DNA of 64,000 nucleotides from Microbotryomycetes sp. JL201 (lineage: Eukaryota > Basidiomycota > Microbotryomycetes): assembly GCA_033819885.1 (NCBI GenBank), contig JAQYUZ010000029.1, positions 124,001 through 188,000 of the forward strand, in the 5' to 3' direction. The translations under genes and the position numbers were made by a program. This document shows positions 47,304 through 58,807 of the stretch, piece after piece (within the stretch, counting starts at the first letter, position 1; each line of letters starts with the position of its first letter). The notes beneath the pieces are model-generated. The model ran no database searches, had not been told where the DNA came from, and saw only the letters and a list, made by a program, of their open reading frames with translations.

Positions 47304-47366
47304 TAACGCAATCACTATGCAATTCAGAATACTTTGAATCAGAGCATGACTATATTGTCTCGACTT

Positions 47367-48266
47367 CTATGACTTGCTTGCTTGCTCTTCCAGCTGTATC
47401 CGCTCTGCCTCCTTTGCCAATCGCTGCATCGTCTCTGCATTGTCCTTGTCAATTTCTGTCGACGACTCTCCGTCCTTGTCACCGTCTTCTTTTAGCTCTG
47501 TGCTTCTCTCCTTGACGCCCAAGCCCATGCACTGCAGCAAGTAACCGACAACCTTTTCTCGCCTGACTCGCTCCTTTGCCCTCGGACTCGTCACGTCGCT
47601 CTCGCCTGTTGGCCCTTGTGATGTTGTTGCAGGTACGATAAAAGACTCTGTCGCCTCTTCAGCTTCTTGCAAAGCCGTCTTGCCTTTCAGGTTTTTGATT
47701 TCAAACGCTGATGGTGGCAATTTCGGACAAACCAGTTGCAGCACGTTCAAGTGAAAGTTGAGTGCGATCCAGTGCAGAGGTGTTGACTGAGCGTTGTTGG
47801 TAGTCGTCAATGCGTCTTCGGTCAAGTGTTGCAGCAGGAACGAGACAATGTCTAATGATTCAAGATAGTCGAGGGGTCAGTTGTCGTGATTTGCGGAAGG
47901 GCCAGCAGCAATCCCGGTGTGAGCACGCTCCGCGACATGTGACCAATTTGTATGATCATACGCAACTGCTTCGGCGTCGCAATGATGGTATTCGTACCCA
48001 GTGTGCGGCCTTTTGCAATTGCGAAACCAAGGAAGCGGCTCACCTGCATGCCCATTGGCCCCTGCGAGATGCAGACACGTGTTGCCGTTGTCGTCTCGTG
48101 CGTCTGCAAGCCATCGTGTGCCGTATTGGGCTGTGAAATGGCGCATGTCGCTCAAGTCTTGCTCATCGCCGTACCGCGCACACAACAGCAGCTCGTCCAG
48201 CTCATCACGCGTCGGCTCAGGGGCAGCCTTGGCATTGTTTGTTGGAGCTTGAGAAGCGGCAGACAT
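47367..48266 (-). CDS. YAR1: Ankyrin-repeat protein, Yar1-like
   Basis: Two exons; start ATG at 48266, intron about 47851-48040. The N-terminus is RDELDELLLCARYGDEQDLS, then the ankyrin units DDNGNTCLHLAGANGHADIV (across the join) and NNAQSTPLHWIALNFHLNVL. A Lys/Glu-rich tail follows (RLAKEAERIQLEEQASKS). Size (about 240 residues) and repeat number fit Yar1, the dedicated chaperone of ribosomal protein Rps3 (uS3). The exact role is inferred from that likeness. A different small ankyrin protein remains possible. Confidence 0.8.
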
Positions 48267-48823
48267 GGCGAGGCAGACGTAGACGGGGCCGGCCTTTCGC
48301 AGCAGAGACGCAACTTTTTTGGACGGGCACCTCCTGTCTTTGGGAGACGAACGAGCTTGTCTCTTTGCATTTTACAAAATTCAACGGTGTTATCTTGACT
48401 CTAGCGCTTTACCAGGAAAAGAAGCGATGGGCGGTCAGCACGTGACTTTGATCGGCGCCGCGCGGTTGCGACGCTCTCGACCTGTTGGCCCTCCCTCGCG
48501 ATTCTGAGAAACAAGCGCGAGCATTCGTTCACCAGGTGAGAGCGTCTCATAGCCGAGATGCGGCTATCACGTGCACCGCGCAGCAGCAACCAGTGTTCTT
48601 CCCCGCCAAAGTCTCGACGAGCGTCAAGGCTGATTCTGTACACTAACCGACTAGACGCTGGCCCGCACGAGTCCCCAATAGGCAAGACTAGCGGTCTGTG
48701 CGTGGGCATAGACCTCGCGCGACTCCACGTTTACGGTTCGGTGGCACAAAGAGCAGAGGCGGTGCACCACACAGCGAAAACCTAATATTCCTGTAGCGGA
48801 CACTCGCAACAGACGCGTTGGAA
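48267..48823. promoter_or_regulatory. Divergent promoter of Yar1-like and fungal unknown gene
   Basis: 557 bases between outward-facing starts. ORFs inside (for example 48401-48709 minus) are antisense pairs without motifs. No specific element recognised. Confidence 0.45.
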
Positions 48824-50768
48824 ATGACTAACATGGACAAACTATCAAGACCGACTTCTGCGCAAGATTCGGCTGCTTCGGAACACGAGCGAGACGATTC
48901 GCTGCCAACGTACTCTGAAACGACATACGCGCCTTCGACCTCGGCGGAACATGCGCCAACGGAAGACTTGTTCTCTGAAGCAGGCGACCAAGCGCCGACC
49001 GAAGAAAGGCCAGCTTACATGAGCGACCTGAACCCAGAGGCGAGAAAGAAGCTCGAGGACGAGTTGCGGCGCTCAGGCACGAGCTCGCAAGATTATGGCT
49101 TTTTGGACGAAGGTCCCCCGACTGAATGCTTACCCTCGTTCGCTGAAACCGAAATGGGCGAAAGACCGCAGTATTCTATCAATCGCAATGGCGACGTTGT
49201 GTCGTAAGTCGGGCCAGACTTGCGGTTTCATTTATGCCCCACTCTGATACACATTCTTCACGCAGGCACGACCCTCGATTAAACTCGAATCCTGCTTTCC
49301 TCTTGCGCTTTTTGCGACAGCACGCGTCGTCTCCGCCAATGTTCACCGTCTCGATGCGCGGCTCGCACATCGAGTGGAAAGAGCAGTCGAACTGGCACAA
49401 GAATAGCGACGGATCCTACCGCGAACACAGGCATCGAGTCAGAGAAGAAGGCGAGACAGACTTTGAGTGCCATGCCTTTAGCGGCGACGTGCTGAAATTC
49501 TCTTGAATTCGCAGTGGAGGACTTTTCGTTCTCGATTGACTGCTCCAAAGAGGTGGAACAGGGGCTCGGCTCGGCGAGAGGTGCAGGTGGCGGCGGAATG
49601 CGCGGTTACTTGTACGCAGTTGGCGATTGGGAAGCAGTTCATCGTGGAGGAGCGTTCAAATCTTGTGCCAAGACTGAAGCAGAGCTTGAAAAGACGACTG
49701 GAACAATTAGGATCCCAGACGAAGAGCAACAAGTTGGTGAAGAGCTGGATCCTGCTATGCAATCGCCAGCAGCTAGCTGGAAAACGGCAGGCGTCAGATC
49801 TCGTCGCCATCTCGTACGTGGAAAGGAAGACAGAGAGAAGCGAGGCTTGCCTAGCTTTGTCGGTGAGCTTTGTTCTTGGACCGTACTGTGAACTCGGCTG
49901 AAGCTTCTCTACAGATCCTGACTTGTTGGACGAGTCAGAAGATGCGGAAGTGACGCGTTGGCTGCTCTCACACTTTGTCGACCTCCTCGAAGTTCATGCC
50001 TCGAATCCGCCAAAGCCGGTAGACCTTGACAGCTGGCCAACGGCATGGAGGCGAGCACAGGCCGAGCGCCATGAGAACGATCAGCGTGTTGAGCAGATCG
50101 TCGCCGAGTATTGCGCGTCGCAGGCTCTCGCAAAAGAATTGTGCGTGTCGCGATCCGAACTCTATGGCTGGGACCTGTCCCAGCTTGAAATGGCTCTGCG
50201 CTCGTACATCGGTCGTTCGTACGGAGGTACCATTTCGATCAGCTTCACCGTCACACCGTCAACCATCATCATCAGGCCAGATAATTGGGTATCAAACGTG
50301 TTTGAACTACCCGTCCTGGCGAAAATTTTGTTGTGGATGTGTTTCGCATATCCCGTCTTGCTCATCTACGACGCAATGTTTGGACAGAAATGGCGAAACA
50401 TTCGATGCGCTTTCCCGTTGACGAGGTGGCGTAGAGTTCCTGTCCCGACGAGCCAGCCTTCCTCGAGCTGTGGCGCTCCCAATATGACAGGGGAGCAAGC
50501 GCAATCTATCGTATCGGAGCTTCAACGTGGGTCCTCGACACCTTGCGTTCACCCACCTCGCATGACAGAGCTATCGTGGCCAAATGGAGGACCGTGGCTG
50601 TACTTGTGCGGAACTCTCGAGGGCGAATGGCTCAAACAATGGGAAGGAGCGATCACCAACGCCGTCAGATCAGGCTCACGCCAACGAACGCTCACAGCAG
50701 AGGATCGAGATCAGGTTGAAGTGCAGCACAGGGATCAACTTAGTCTTCTGAGGGGTTACGATGCATAA
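48824..50768 (+). CDS. Conserved fungal protein with PPxY-like N-terminus and membrane-proximal helix, unknown function
   Basis: Start ATG at 48824 (48818 is not ATG). Exon 1 is acidic and Ser/Pro-rich with DDSLPTYSETTY and ECLPSFAETE, resembling arrestin-adaptor or PPxY-type motifs. Exon 2 from about 49267 gives HDPRLNSNPAFLLRFLRQHA and MFTVSMRGSHIEWKEQSNW; exon 3 gives VEDFSFSIDCSKEV. After an intron ending near 49916 comes DPDLLDESEDAEVTRWL, then YGGTISISFTVTPSTIIIRP. A hydrophobic helix (LPVLAKILLWMCFAYPVLLI) is followed by a Trp-rich C-terminal part. I believe similar proteins exist in other fungi, but I know no function. The intron near 49485-49515 is placed approximately. Confidence 0.75.
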
Positions 50769-50798
50769 GATGGGTCCTGCCAGATTCGAACACGTCTG

Positions 50799-51717
50799 TC
50801 ATTTCTCTTTTGGAATGCCGTTTTGTAAGAGCATGAGGATCATGCTTTGTATATGCTCAAAAGTTTCTGACTTGAATCGTCCGTCGTAAAACTCATACGT
50901 TGGGTCGCATTGCTTTTGGAATTTGTCAAATGAACCACTCTTCAAGGGAATGTATGAGCCAAGTTCCGAAGTCCTCGTCGGCTTGTGACGAACCTCAGAG
51001 AGTAGTGTGGTCGGACAAGGTGGCGACCGAGAGAAAGTGGTCAAGGCATAAGCCGATGCAGAGTCGATGGTCAGTGGTGCAAGGCCCAGCATCAAGTGAC
51101 ACAGGATCGTTGGCCTCGTGGCATAAATGGCGTCTCAGAACAAGGCACAGAAGAAGGCACAAAGTCTCTCAGATTGTCTCGGCGCTGGATTTTCGAATAT
51201 ATTTTTTGATCGTAGCTCGCCGAGGTCTTTTTACTTGACTCCACCACACTGCTATCGAAAGTATCTGTACCGTGCTGAAGACCTGGAGCCTGAATGGAGC
51301 GGGCAGCAAACCATCTTGATCACATCTCGTCAACGACACCTTCTCACCACCACACTGGCGCAGAGACTGGTTCAATCTCGCCAAGCTCAGATCGATTCGC
51401 TTCGTCGTCAGCGCCTGTTTATCATCTCTTTCGAGAGAATAGCCGCTGATTTCGAGAAGGAAATCGTTAAAGTCGGTTCCTGGTCGTCGCGCCTGTTGCA
51501 TGAGCGCGATTAATCCTGTCTGACGATCCTCGGGCACGGAATGATATCCTACGCGCCAATGAAAGGCAATTTCTTGCGGCGCGGCTTCAATAAGCGCATT
51601 GTCCGACATGTCGGGTGCCGAGGGAACCAAGTCTTCCCGAGTCAGAACAGAAGCCCGCAAGTCCACGGGCGGTATGCACATCGACTCCTCAGTGCTAACG
51701 CCGAGAGCGTCTATCAT
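50799..51717 (-). CDS. Unknown family 1, copy A (tandem with 51.93-53.87 kb)
   Basis: The first ATG in the N-terminal frame is at 51717 (MIDALGVSTEESMCIPPVDL). Conserved part: GLIALMQQARRPGTDFNDFL, then LERDDKQALTTKRIDLSLAR. It aligns with ACKPGTDINDWLCGVCGSF and KQRAEFDLRLRQL of copy B. The last exon (50799-51095) has FDKFQKQCDPTYEFYDGRF, matching EEFQKHCGPNQLSYDWRYES of copy B. Introns separate these parts; the exact joins around 51090-51240 are not settled. No signal peptide or confident membrane segment. I do not recognise the domain; the tandem, diverged arrangement suggests a lineage-specific family. Its stop lies 31 bp from the stop of the convergent gene. Confidence 0.6.
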
Positions 51718-51928
51718 CTTGGAGCTTGAGAAACTTTCAAACACTGAAACAGACTTTATTGTTCCGCAAGATTCAGGATAGTCGCTTCATGGAGCGCCAA
51801 GCTGAGGCAGATCAGTACGAGGTGCTTCTGAGTGCTGTTGCCCAGCAAGTCTATCAGCTTGAAGCTTGAGGGACACGCAAAACTGTCAAACTCGCCGAAA
51901 CGAATCATAAGGGATCACTTCAAACTCA

Positions 51929-53871
51929 TCACCAAGCTGCCTTCCAGACCTGAACCCTCGCTCGGCCTCTGTCCTGCAGCTTGTACGGCCTCGACAAAGA
52001 AGCAGAGCTCAAACTGTGGTCTGTATATGGCAAAAATTTGCGAGACTCGTAACGCCAGTCGTATGAGAGCTGGTTCGGACCACAGTGCTTCTGAAACTCT
52101 TCGACCAATTCCGCCTGCATACTCGTGTAAGCAAACCTCTTACTGTATCCTGATTATTTTGGTCAACCTTACCTCGATCAGTAGTAACCTTGCAGCAATG
52201 ACAAGCTGCACCTGCTGCATACGAGTTCGGGCTCCTTGAAAGGCAAGAGCAGCTGTCGCTGGTTGGACGGCATGTGCCAGAGCTTGGGGATTTGCCTCAG
52301 CAAGCCGATTACACAGTGAATGAAAGAGGCGGAATGGAGCCTTTGCATGCTCGGCAACAGGCAAACTGTCCAGAAAGCTCGTGATATGCTCCGAAAAGAG
52401 TCCTGTACTCCTGCAGCCCGTCAGCATTCGCAGCTTGTTCACGAAGCTGACTGACCCATTCTCTCAATTGCGAGGTTCCTGTGGAGCCCGGAAAAGAGCT
52501 TAGTTTATGAGCACTAGGTTAGCTTTGGAACCTTGCGCGATCGATCTTTCAACTTGCAAAGGCAAAGTTCGAGTTGTGTATCGACTTGTAGTCCCTGGCC
52601 GGCGCCCAGAGTGCCTTCACAAGCTGGCTCAAGGCTTCTTGCTCTGCAACACTTTGTGGCGTTGCAGCGTGGGCATGATCACCACTCCACGCTTTGTCAA
52701 CTTGAATGCGTCCAGTTCGAATCAAGTGTGCACATTGTGGCGCCGTCTCGGTCGTAAACTTGTGCCCTTTGTCCTCAATGAATTCCAAGTCGGCCTCTAC
52801 ATGCGGGCCAAGTCGATGATTATTTTGCCTGATAACTCGACCGCGAAGGAAAGCCGTCGTGCGAGGTGATTTGTGGTTTTGAACAAGAGTTGCATGTCGA
52901 CCAAACAGCATATCGACAAATTCTTGTTGCATCACCCCCATGATGTAAATCAAGGACGGGGAAGGGGAAACGGACGACCGAAATGTTGCACAACTGCAAG
53001 TCCATCATCTGGCAACACGGTAGATGCGATAGTCTCAAAGTCTATCGCAGCAAAAGACTCGTCAACGCGCGGGTCGTACGTGAGCGCTGATGGCGTGTGG
53101 TGCACTAGATAGGTCTGACGAGCTGAGGTCAGCGTTCAGCTTTTCGACGCGCCTCGAATGCTGGCTCACATCGTCGACCGCGACCCCACTGAGCATTGCC
53201 TGAAACAACAACTCTTGTCCAGATTCTCGTGCCACAATACGCGCAACAGTGTACAGAACAGGGAATGCAAGCGCAAGAGTGAAGTTGTGCTCGAGGATTG
53301 CTCTGAGACTTTTGCTGCTTTTGTGCTGCAGCCGTATGATTTTTTAATGACGCCAGTCGGACAGCTTGAATCTTGCCCACGCTGCTGGCCCTTGTGCGGC
53401 AGTAATAGCCAGACACGCGTAGATGGAGTCTATGATGGTCATTCTGATTGCGGGGGACCGCTTGTCAAGAAACTGGCCCAGCCCACTCTCTGGTTTCAGT
53501 TGCCGCAGCCTCAAGTCGAACTCGGCCCGTTGCTTTCTGATGCTCCGACGGCGCAACTCGTCATCAGTAATACCCGAATCTTCCCATACAAAGCTGCCAC
53601 AGACTCCGCATAACCAATCGTTGATGTCAGTGCCAGGCTTGCAGGCTTCGCGCATGAGCACGAGAAACCACTGTTTGGCAGGGTCATTGAGCGATTTTAA
53701 CTGTCCGTTCAGGTCGTCGGCGAGCTCCGTCAGAGCCTTCGTGATCCACACCTCATCCATGCCAAGGAACAAATAAAAGACGGGTAAAAAGGGGGTTGCC
53801 GAGCCTGGGAGCAAATTGTAACTGCCGCGGAGGAGTCCGGCAAAACCTCCTAGTTGAGCAGGCGAGCTCAT
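51929..53871 (-). CDS. Unknown family 1, copy B
   Basis: Start ATG at 53871 (MSSPAQLGGFAGLLRGSYNL). The first block runs to about 53344 with WITKALTELADDLNGQLKSL, REACKPGTDINDWLCGVCGS and DKRSPAIRMTIIDSIYACLA. Central exons include 52549-52953 (EFVDMLFGRHATLVQNHKSP and CAHLIRTGRIQVDKAWSGDH). The 3' part has LVEEFQKHCGPNQLSYDWRY near 52080, shared with copy A. Exons between 52140 and 53340 are only partly resolved. Same orientation as copy A, so a direct tandem duplication. Function unknown. Confidence 0.55.
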
Positions 53872-53931
53872 CGTGAATAGACAACATTCGACTTCCGATT
53901 ACAGGAGAAAAGGGATTCACTGAATGTCCCT

Positions 53932-55672
53932 TCAAAGCTTTGAAGGCTCATAAGGCGGGTACCTGAAACTGAGCAAGAACTCTGCCCACATGGGCACCGA
54001 CACTGACGAGCGATGGTGCGTAAACTCGTCGAATCCGCGCTTGCCGTGGTATGCTCCGTAGCCGCTGGCTCCGCTGCCTCCGAATGGCAATTGGAAGGGA
54101 GCGACGTGCATGATCACGTCGTTTTGAGCAATCTGTCCGAGCGCGTCAGTACACTATGCTAGAGTCGAATTATAGCCCTCCCAGACTCACTCCACCACTG
54201 CGTGTCGAATTGAGCACAAGCTTGAAATTATCCGCAGAGGACGTGAACACGTAAAGCGCCAAAGGATTGTCTCGCTCGTTGACGAAGTTGATCATCTCTT
54301 GCACAGATTCGCACGACACGACCGGCAGGATAGGACCAAAGATTTCGCCGGCCATTAATGAATCATCGGCGTCCACGTTCGTGACGACAGTTGGTTCGAT
54401 GCGACGAGTCGACGCGTTTGTGTTGCCACCTACGACAACGTCCCCATGCGTCTCTTCGAGTAATTTAGAAATGCGCTGGAAGTGACGTTCGTTGATGATC
54501 TGTGTGAATCGATTGCTCTCGAGCAGCGATGACTGATCACCGGGAGCCTTCTTGTGGGATTTGGTAAATTCAGCCAAAGCCTTCTTCATTGCTTCGGCCA
54601 GCTTTGGTGCCGTCTTCTTTGAGCATAGAACGTAATCGGGACTGAACGAACGGTGTCAGCGCTCACTGGCGCATCCTTCGAGCTTGGACTCACGCGATAC
54701 AAATCTGTCCCGAATTCAGGTACTTGCCCCAGATGATGCGCTTGCCAGCGACATCAATGTTGGCGTCATCAAACACAATCACGGGCGATTTGCCACCGAG
54801 TTCGAGCGTGCAAGGCGTCAAATGCTTGGCGGCGGCCTCGGCGACGATTCTGCCTACCGTTCCATTACCGGTGTACAAAATGTGATCAAATTTGAGCTTG
54901 AGTAAGGCAGTGGTTTGGTCGACTGCGCCGTTGACGACTTTGACACAATCGTCGAGGTACTTTGGGACCAGCTCGGCCAGAAGCGCAGCTGTGTTTGGGG
55001 CAAGCTCGGACGGCTTGATGATAGCCGGACAGCCCGCTGACAAAGCAGCCATCAGGGGTTGGAGCACGAGCAAGACTGGGAAGTTCCATGCGCCAATGAT
55101 GAGCACGACTCCCTTTGGTTCTTTATTGATCGTTGGTTTCAAAAGAGAGAACTGCAATCCGGCCGAGACCTTGGTTGGCTTGGCCCACTTGCCGACTTTT
55201 TTGATGGCGTCTTGTATTTCGACAGCGAACGGATCAAGCTCTGTCGATGCCGTCTCGAACGCAGGCTTGCCAAAATCGGCTTTGACGGCATCGCACAGTG
55301 TCGTCTTGTTTTCGGTCTACAATCCGATCAGAATATCGGAGAGTTTATAAAAGACAGCTTCGTCAGCGTGGCGCACCTACATTCCCTTGCAGAAGCGAAA
55401 AAGTCACTTGCAATCAATTGCTTCAAAAGCCGAAGCTTGTTCTGGCGCCACTCGACCTTGCGTGTCTTGTGCAACTTGAAGAGTGCCTGCAACTCGTCGT
55501 ACACCTGTGTTGCAATGCGTGTCAGCGTAGCTTTCGATTGTGGGGCCGAGACGATTTCGGTGGTCGCCGAAGGCCGAGCGGCGAGCTCAGGTCCCCTTGA
55601 CATGCATGCACATGCACTCGGTCTGCTTACAGGCTGGATCGCATCAATCTGCGTTTCCTTGAATGGAGCCAT
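53932..55672 (-). CDS. Aldehyde dehydrogenase, class 3/fatty-aldehyde type, without membrane tail
   Basis: NAD(P)-dependent oxidation of aldehydes to acids. Start MAPFKETQIDAIQ at 55672. Landmarks: LFKLHKTRKVEWRQNKLRLL, KPKG-type segment EPKGVVLIIGAWNFPVLLVL, IIKPSELAPNTAALLAELVP, YTGNGTVGRIV, catalytic Glu in TLELGGKSPVIVFDD and catalytic Cys in NSGQICIAPDYVLC. GEIFGPILPV and PFGGSGASGYGAYHGKRGFD follow. It stops right after SFRYPPYEPSKL at 53932, so it lacks the hydrophobic C-terminal tail found in the neighbouring paralogue and is probably soluble. About six introns. Same strand as, and downstream of, its paralogue at 55914-58294. Confidence 0.92.
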
Positions 55673-55913
55673 GATGGTGAAGGGCAGAAAGAACACAAGG
55701 AAGCGGTCGTATGACGAAGTTCCCCGATCGGAACAGCGCTTCGCACGAGCTGCGGCCTAATTTAGCGCGCAACATCAAAGTACAAGTTTTGACCGCCTCT
55801 GAATGCACAAACAAAAGAAAGGGGGGGCCATATCTACAGCATATGAGAATTCTTTAAGACTAGACTGCGAGTATTCGGCAAGCTTGAACAGCCGGTGGCA
55901 ATTCGCCTCCGCC

Positions 55914-58294
55914 TCAGACGAACCGCTTGATCAAAGCAACGAGAGCTGCAATGGTCGCGAGCGTCTTGAACAGCTTGTACAAAGAAGACGGCTCTTTGCG
56001 AATCGTCTCGCCCGTCATCAACAGGAGCATGCGCAGCTTGCCGGGAGTGTAGGGCGGGTAGCGAGAGGCCAACAAAGCATCGGCCCACGTCGGAACAGAG
56101 GCACTGGCGCGTTGGTGCGAAAACACCTGCAGATCTCATCATGTCAGTCGGCGTAATCACTTGAACAACGTGAGGCCAACGCACATCGAACGAGCTGTAG
56201 AAGGAGCACTCGTCAGAATCGCTGCGAGCAAGACAGGCTCTTGAGAAACGAGCGCTCACTATTTTCCGTGATAATTTCCTACGCCCGACTTGCCCGTACC
56301 ACCAAAGGGCAGACCTGGGGATTCACGTCGTTGTCAGCTTTTGACGCCCTGGCTTCGGCATCGGCAGATGCAACTGACCAGGAATGAGGAAGTGAACCAA
56401 GACATCATTTTGTACAAACTGAAACGGCAGACCAGTTAGTGTGTTGCTTGCCTTTCGGCAGAATCTACTTACGCCACCGCTCCTCGTGTGGTCAAAAATG
56501 TATTGCGCGTTCTTCTTGCTTTGCGAAAACACGTAGATGGCCAAAGGCTCATCACCGCGGTTGATGAAATCTGCCATCTCTTCCTTTGTCTCCATCGTGA
56601 TCATCGGAAGCAAGCTGCCGAAAATCTCGTCTAGTGGTTCGATCGTCAGGCCTGAAACCGTTGGATCTCTGCGGCGGAATACACATACTCTCCATGAGCG
56701 AGTCGTCGAATCCAACGTTGCTAACTACGGTGGGTTCCAACTTGTTTGTCGCGTCGTCGCGTTGACCGCCGATGACAATTTCGCCTTTTGTGGCATCGAG
56801 GATCTTTGTCAACCTGTTGTAGTGGTTCTTTGACACAATTTTGGGGAACTGAGGGTTCTGCACCAAAGGCAAACCTTGGCCAGACTCCTTTGAAGGCGCG
56901 TTGAATTCTTTGAGTGCATCTCGAATTGACGCGATCAGCTTCGGTTGCATCTTTTTGCTGCACAAGATGTAGTCGGGTCTGCAAACAGAGGTATGTCAAC
57001 GAGCTGCGTCCGAATAGAAACGAGGCAGCGTACGCGATGCAGATCTGCAAGAGTGTGTCAATACAATACGTCCGATCAAAATCACGGTCGAGCGTACCTG
57101 TCCAGAGTTTGTAAACTTGCCCCAGGCGATGCGACGACCAGCAATCTTTACGTCCGCGTCATCGAGAACAATGCTCGGCGATTTGCCACCGAGCTCGAGA
57201 GTCACGGGTGTCAGGTACTCGGCGGCAGCGCGCGCGATAATGCGACCGATCGATCCTGCGGTGGCCCGGCCGTCAGCAGCCTTGAAAGTCAAAGCACTTC
57301 CTATTCGTTGCTCACCAGATCCGGTGTAAAAGATGTGGTCCCAGTTGAGCTTGAGCAGCGCCGTTGAAGTGTCGACACCACCGGTGACGCATTTGTACGC
57401 AGTCGGGTCGAGGTACTTGGGCACGAGCTGAGCCATCACGGCAGCCGTGTTGGCGGCGACTTCGGAAGGCTATCGATTCCCGGTCCCAAGGTCAGATGAT
57501 GCTGCACCAAAGCAGGTGCAAAAGGTGCAACAAACTTGCCTTGAGAACGGCAGGGCAACCAGCGGAAATGGCTCCGAGCAATGGGCCGAGAGTCAGAGTG
57601 ACAGGAACTATCACACGAGATTAGGACTGTTCATCAATGACAGGGGTATACAAGAGCACTCACAGTTCCACGTGCCAATGACGAGTGCTACGCCTTTTGG
57701 CTGTGGCGTAACCTTGGGGGCGGCGATCATCCAGGTCGCGGCTGTTTTGACTTTTGTTGGCTTTGCCCACTTTTCAACGTGAGCGTAAGCTTCGTTGATC
57801 TGCGGAAAGTAAGGGTTGTCAGCCCGGAGCTGAGACAATCAACAGGCGAAAGTTGGCCTTGCCTCTGCCTTCATCGGGTTGAGCTCTGCGATGACCGTCT
57901 CTGTGCCGTGTCGACCCAAGTCTGCCATGATGGCGTCCTTGAACAGTTGTTCGTTGTCTTGCTGCAAAAGCCAACAGTCAAAACCATACAGAGAGTGGGG
58001 TGCGGTCAGTCTCGGCGATCGGGCCCCTTGTCCAGCTCGACTGACCACCATGAAGCCAAGTTGCTTGATCTGGTGTTTGCGCCATTGCAAGTCGCGAGTC
58101 TTGTGCGTGAAGAATGTTTTGCGCAGCTCGTCAAGGTACTGCAATGCAATGCATCAGCTTGGAATACGATTGTTCGAGAAGCGCACGCAGGCGCGCGAGC
58201 ACTCGCACAGCTGCTGCATCAAAGGACAAAACGGACGCACCTTTGGAATCTCGTCCAGCGGCGTGTCCTTGTGTGATGCAGCTGCCTGGGCCAT
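55914..58294 (-). CDS. Aldehyde dehydrogenase, class 3/fatty-aldehyde type, tail-anchored
   Basis: Start MAQAAASHKDTPLDEIPK at 58294; around ten exons, more than in the paralogue. Landmarks: FFTHKTRDLQWRKHQIKQLG, QPKGVALVIGTWN, PSEVAANTAAVMAQLVPKYL, WDHIFYTGS, TLELGGKSPSIVLDDADVKI and GKFTNSGQ. The catalytic-Cys codon sits in an 11-nt microexon (57034-57044) giving ICIA/PDYILC. The C-terminal part RYPPYTPGKLRMLLLMTG continues into LYKLFKTLATIAALVALIKR, a hydrophobic tail like that of membrane-bound fatty aldehyde dehydrogenases (Hfd1, ALDH3A2). It thus probably acts at ER, lipid-droplet or mitochondrial membranes. A stretch between YTGS and SIGRII (about 57260-57315) may be an intron or an insertion. 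Confidence 0.88.
57034..57044 (-). other. 11-nt microexon with the catalytic cysteine codon
   Basis: On the minus strand TTGCAG precedes and GTACGC follows the 11 bases ATCTGCATCGC. Joined to its neighbours it gives SGQ-ICIA-PDY, the aldehyde dehydrogenase active site. The 3' boundary equals an intron position in the neighbouring paralogue, which has no intron on the 5' side. Confidence 0.85.
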
Positions 58295-58807
58295 TGTCAG
58301 ATGCTGTACGGCTGCGAGAGAAAAGTGGTGTGGGGCAGCAGCGACTGTCTGGGTCAACTGCTTTCGCTGCGGACTTTGCCCGTCGCCGCTGGCGAGCTCT
58401 CGCGCTCGCACTCGCAATCGGACACTCGCACTCGCACGGGCCCCGGCGACTCGACGTTACCGAGTTTGGCAATTTCCTGCATCTCACACACGACCAACAC
58501 GCATGACAGTTTTTCTTCCGTGTGTATGATACTCAGCCGAAGGAGACGTACAAACAATTTTGACAGCACAGCATTGCCACTGCCGGCGGGCGCCAGAGAG
58601 CCAGATCAGCCGGGGAAAGGTCACGTGCCTTGTGTGCGTACAGTGTGCAAGATGGTCGATTTCAACAAAGAGCCGTTCACTCGATGACATCGACATCGCA
58701 TTGCGCAATCGCCAACCGGATCAAAGGAGTCAGTGCCGGGGCACCGCGGACCTGGCTCCAAGCGCGCCGCCTGCCTGTCAACCGTCGATTGGCCTGCGCG
58801 AGACATC
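58295..58807. promoter_or_regulatory. Divergent promoter of tail-anchored ALDH and unknown family 2 copy C
   Basis: About 510 bases between outward-facing starts. It is covered by overlapping antisense ORFs of Arg/Ser-rich composition, which I treat as chance. No specific element recognised. Confidence 0.4.

Noticed and set aside
49514-49891. Separate 125-codon gene inside the fungal unknown gene
   Set aside because: It continues the conserved beta-strand pattern of the preceding exon and joins in frame to the next one, so it is an internal exon.
50760-50800. GATTCGAAC-like sequence considered as a tRNA T arm
   Set aside because: No acceptor, D or anticodon stems can be folded around it.
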